Made by a program: the position numbers and the translations under genes | Notes under the pieces: generated by a model | What the model saw: the letters and a program-made list of their open reading frames with translations, nothing else | Database searches by the model: none | What the model was told of the DNA's origin: nothing | Assembly (NCBI GenBank): GCA_037447605.1 | Contig: CM074812.1 | Span: 188,207 to 252,206 of the forward strand | Direction of reading: 5' to 3' | From: Zygnema circumcarinatum | Lineage: Eukaryota > Streptophyta > Zygnematophyceae > Zygnematales > Zygnemataceae | DNA length: 64,000 bases | Shown: positions 61,681-64,000 of the stretch, one piece after another | Numbering within the stretch: the first letter of the stretch is position 1 | How the letters are laid out: the number at the start of each line of letters is the position of its first letter

Positions 61681-63477
61681 TCCATCGTCCGACCTGTGCA
61701 GAGTTTCCATAGACAGCTTCTTTCTTTGGTCAGGTCCTTCGTTCCTTCGTCAGTAGTTCCTCGTGGTTCCCCATGTTGTTGTTGGAGAGCGGAACTTGTT
61801 TTGTCGAGATGTGCAGCACATGCTCCCGTGGCCCAATACGGAACGGCGTGGAACATATTCAGTTTCCGATCGTTGCACGTTCAACACGGAACAGTCGGGT
61901 TCCGTTAAAATGGGGTTTGCGATATCCGATACGGAATCATGAATATCGGCATGCCACATATCGATCGTATCGGAATTCCGTCCGTACAGAATTAGCGCCT
62001 GCCAGCCAATCGCAGCCTTCGGCCGCCAACTCGCCGGCTGACTGCTGGCGCCGGCCTGTTTCTGCCGGCCAGATCCAAACCGCCGGCCGGCAAAATGGTC
62101 TTCCGCCGTCGACCTCTGCGGGAGGACCAGCGGACCAACCCTTGGACCACCCGTTGGCAGTGTTCCCTGGAGCGAGTGAATACTCGCCACAGTTTTTCGA
62201 TTTTCCGATACTGACGATTTTTCCTCAATATTAGGGCCAACTTTTTAGTCCGACACAGCTATCCTTTGCAGCGAGTGCGATCGAGCCACGTGGACAATCC
62301 AAAAGCCATGAAGCGCTGTTCAGCCACATTGTACCCCCTCGACCAATTGGTTCATTTCGAGCGAAGCGTTCGCCCTGACTTGGCCCTCCCTCGTGGACAG
62401 TGCTCGCCGCATTTTTGGGGATGTTGTGTTGTTGGCCGATTCGACAGGTCGCGATTTATTGTTGCGTGCAGTACGCCATGAAGGCGGGGCCCCATGAAGG
62501 CGATGCGGCCCTAGCAAGGAGCGCGCACATGCCCACCGTGACGTGATGCGGCCGACGAGTTTTATCCTATGGCTGTTGAGATTTTTGGGTGCCTCGACGC
62601 CCGTTTGGATGCATGCCTTCCTCCGTCAGTGAGTGAGTGAGTGCGTGCGTGCGCCCATCGCTTCTTCGAGATGCGCCCACGGCCCCGGAAGGAAGCCTTC
62701 CCCCCTCCTCCTCCGGCGATTGATCCTCGCGACTTTTTATCGACAGCACATTTCCGTCGCCCTTCAGCGGTGCCCTCTACGCTTCTTCGCTGCTTCGTCG
62801 TGAAGCCGCGGTTGTTGGTGGCCGTGAGTGGCGGTGACCTTCCGCCGCTCCCCTCCCTCCCTCCGCGCGATGTGACCTTCGCGGCTGCTTCGAGGGAGGG
62901 CTGCGTTGTTGCGCCTAGGCGTCGCTTTCCGCTCCCCGTTTTTTTCTTTTGTCCTTAGGTCCTATGCGCCCAGTTGTTCCTCGTGGTTCCCCATGTTGTT
63001 GACTTTGTCCATGTCCATGTGATGGCCTCATCGCCATCACGAGGTCAATGCCCCATCCCCATCCCCGTCGTTATTGCCGTCTAGCGACCCGCCGTCAACC
63101 TTCAAGGCCGAGACCAAAACATGCGCTCATCGGAGTCGGCCACGTGTGGGTGCCTTAAAGGCCGCGGGACCCGCCCGCCGCCGCGGCCAATGGGCGCAGA
63201 GCTGACGTCACTCACATGGGGCCGTCCCACGGGGACCTGTCATATGGTTGTTATGTAGTGCCTGTGGATGTACGAACACTCTGTACGGACTGTCCGGCAT
63301 CAGCGAGCGGACGACTTGCGCCGCCGCCAGGACAGGGATGGCCAGTGATAACGTCAGTATTTGTACATGATGACGACCGCTCCAGGACTGTCCTCGAGCG
63401 GACCATTCCTGCGGGGGCTACGAAACGGTTGAGGGCGCGGCACGTGGCCGGCAGCCGGAAGAAGGAAGCCGGCAGCC
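61681..63477. other. Intergenic region upstream of the probable LRR gene
   Basis: No gene supported. Holds two copies of the dispersed motif (61756 partial, 62974 full) and a GCCGGC-rich stretch (62020-62095) resembling one at 26420-26530. Confidence 0.5.
62974..63052 (+). repeat. Dispersed 65-bp motif, best-preserved copy
   Basis: Starts CCTCGTGGTTCCCCATGTTG, continues TTTGTCCATGTCCATGTGATG, and ends GCCATCACGAGGTCAATG. CTCGTG and CACGAG can pair, as can the inner GATGGC and GCCATC, giving a hairpin. Confidence 0.65.
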
Positions 63478-63834
63478 ATGGCGGAGGGCTGGGCAGCAGC
63501 AGGAGGAGGAGGAGGACGAAGGCCCGCGCGCTCTCTCCCTCCCTTGCTGCGCACGCTCCTCGCGCTGCTCCTCGCCGCCGCCGCCGCGCGGCGAGCCGGC
63601 GCTGTGACCTACTGGAACATCGCCAAAGCCGACAGTGAGGCGCCGCGCCCTGCCCTGCCCCGCGCGCCCTCTGCGGCCTCTCTGGAAGGGGAGAAGCAGA
63701 ATTCCTTCCCTTTCTCCTTGTTCATTTTGAAGCTGAGCTCGGCCCCAATCCTACATGTGCTCGCGTTTGGGCGCAGGGGATGCTCTTCTCGCTGTCAAAG
63801 CGGCATTCAAAGACGTGTCAGGTCTCACTGTTGG
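63478..63834 (+). CDS. 5' end of a secreted or membrane protein, probably LRR receptor-like (runs off window)
   Basis: Exon 63478-63634 begins MAEGWAAAGGGGGRRPARSL and contains a strong signal peptide (LLRTLLALLLAAAAARRAGA). It ends with a GTGAGG donor. Splicing in phase to 63777-63834 gives RDALLAVKAAFKDVSGLTVG, which resembles the LRR N-terminal cap (DALLAxKxxF) of plant LRR receptor-like proteins, and a GTACAA donor follows. The rest lies beyond the window, so LRRs and any kinase cannot be seen. Confidence 0.5.
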
Positions 63835-64000
63835 GTACAATAGGGGTATAGCCTAGAATTGTACGCTGTACGGTCCTTAGCCTTTTGTCGGCTGTCCTTG
63901 GGAGATTTGGTCACAGTCTGAACAGGGCGCTAGGGCGCTGTTCTTAGTGGGAACACGAGAAGTCTGAGTAGGACACGTGGAGGGCGGCGATAGGCCGCGC

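Overview
The window is nuclear DNA of a plant-lineage eukaryote. Every recognised gene except one is split by GT-AG introns, and the gene set is plant-like: an apoplastic-type copper amine oxidase, a chromokinesin with a C-terminal CXC domain, TMEM120, a single-Myb telomere-binding protein with a ubiquitin-like domain, an SPX-less EXS protein, CLP1, an LEA_2/NHL protein, a plant MAPKKK and the start of a probable LRR protein. These sit beside an algal-looking SPP-rich extracellular glycoprotein and very abundant simple repeats. I infer a streptophyte (charophyte-grade) green alga; the species cannot be fixed from the sequence.

Layout. 391-5458 (+): copper amine oxidase, 11 exons, N-terminus unresolved. 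7176-16545 (-): kinesin-4/chromokinesin, more than 20 exons. 18451-20044 (+): secreted proline-rich glycoprotein with two related globular domains. 21400-24995 (+): TMEM120. 25.5-28.4 kb: repeat-rich spacer with a 45-bp tandem array holding a stray copy of a TMEM120 exon, a 450-bp GA tract and a TTAGGG-type interstitial telomeric array. 28719-34427 (+): TRF-like telomere-binding protein, starting about 300 bp past the last degenerate telomeric units. 35973-42098 (+): EXS-domain protein with a 1.1-kb (CCCT)n intron. 43580-44873 (-): second, inverted and interrupted copy of the glycoprotein gene, partly hidden by a 640-bp assembly gap. 46153-49690 (-): CLP1. 50837-53375 (+): LEA_2 protein. 54745-55589: a foldback element with about 110-bp terminal inverted repeats and a perfect 9-bp target duplication, the signature of a Mutator-like non-autonomous element. 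56762-58585 (-): intronless MAPKKK. 63478 to the end (+): 5' end of a probable LRR gene.

The genes are unrelated housekeeping, signalling and cell-surface functions; there is no operon-like logic and no sign of bacterial origin. The most interesting structure lies in the accessory DNA: the inverted duplication of the glycoprotein locus, the telomeric array next to the telomere-binding-protein gene, the Mutator-like foldback element, a 65-bp hairpin-prone motif found five times in the same orientation, a hairpin repeat field at 61.3-61.7 kb, and a simple-repeat insertion inside the activation segment of the MAPKKK.
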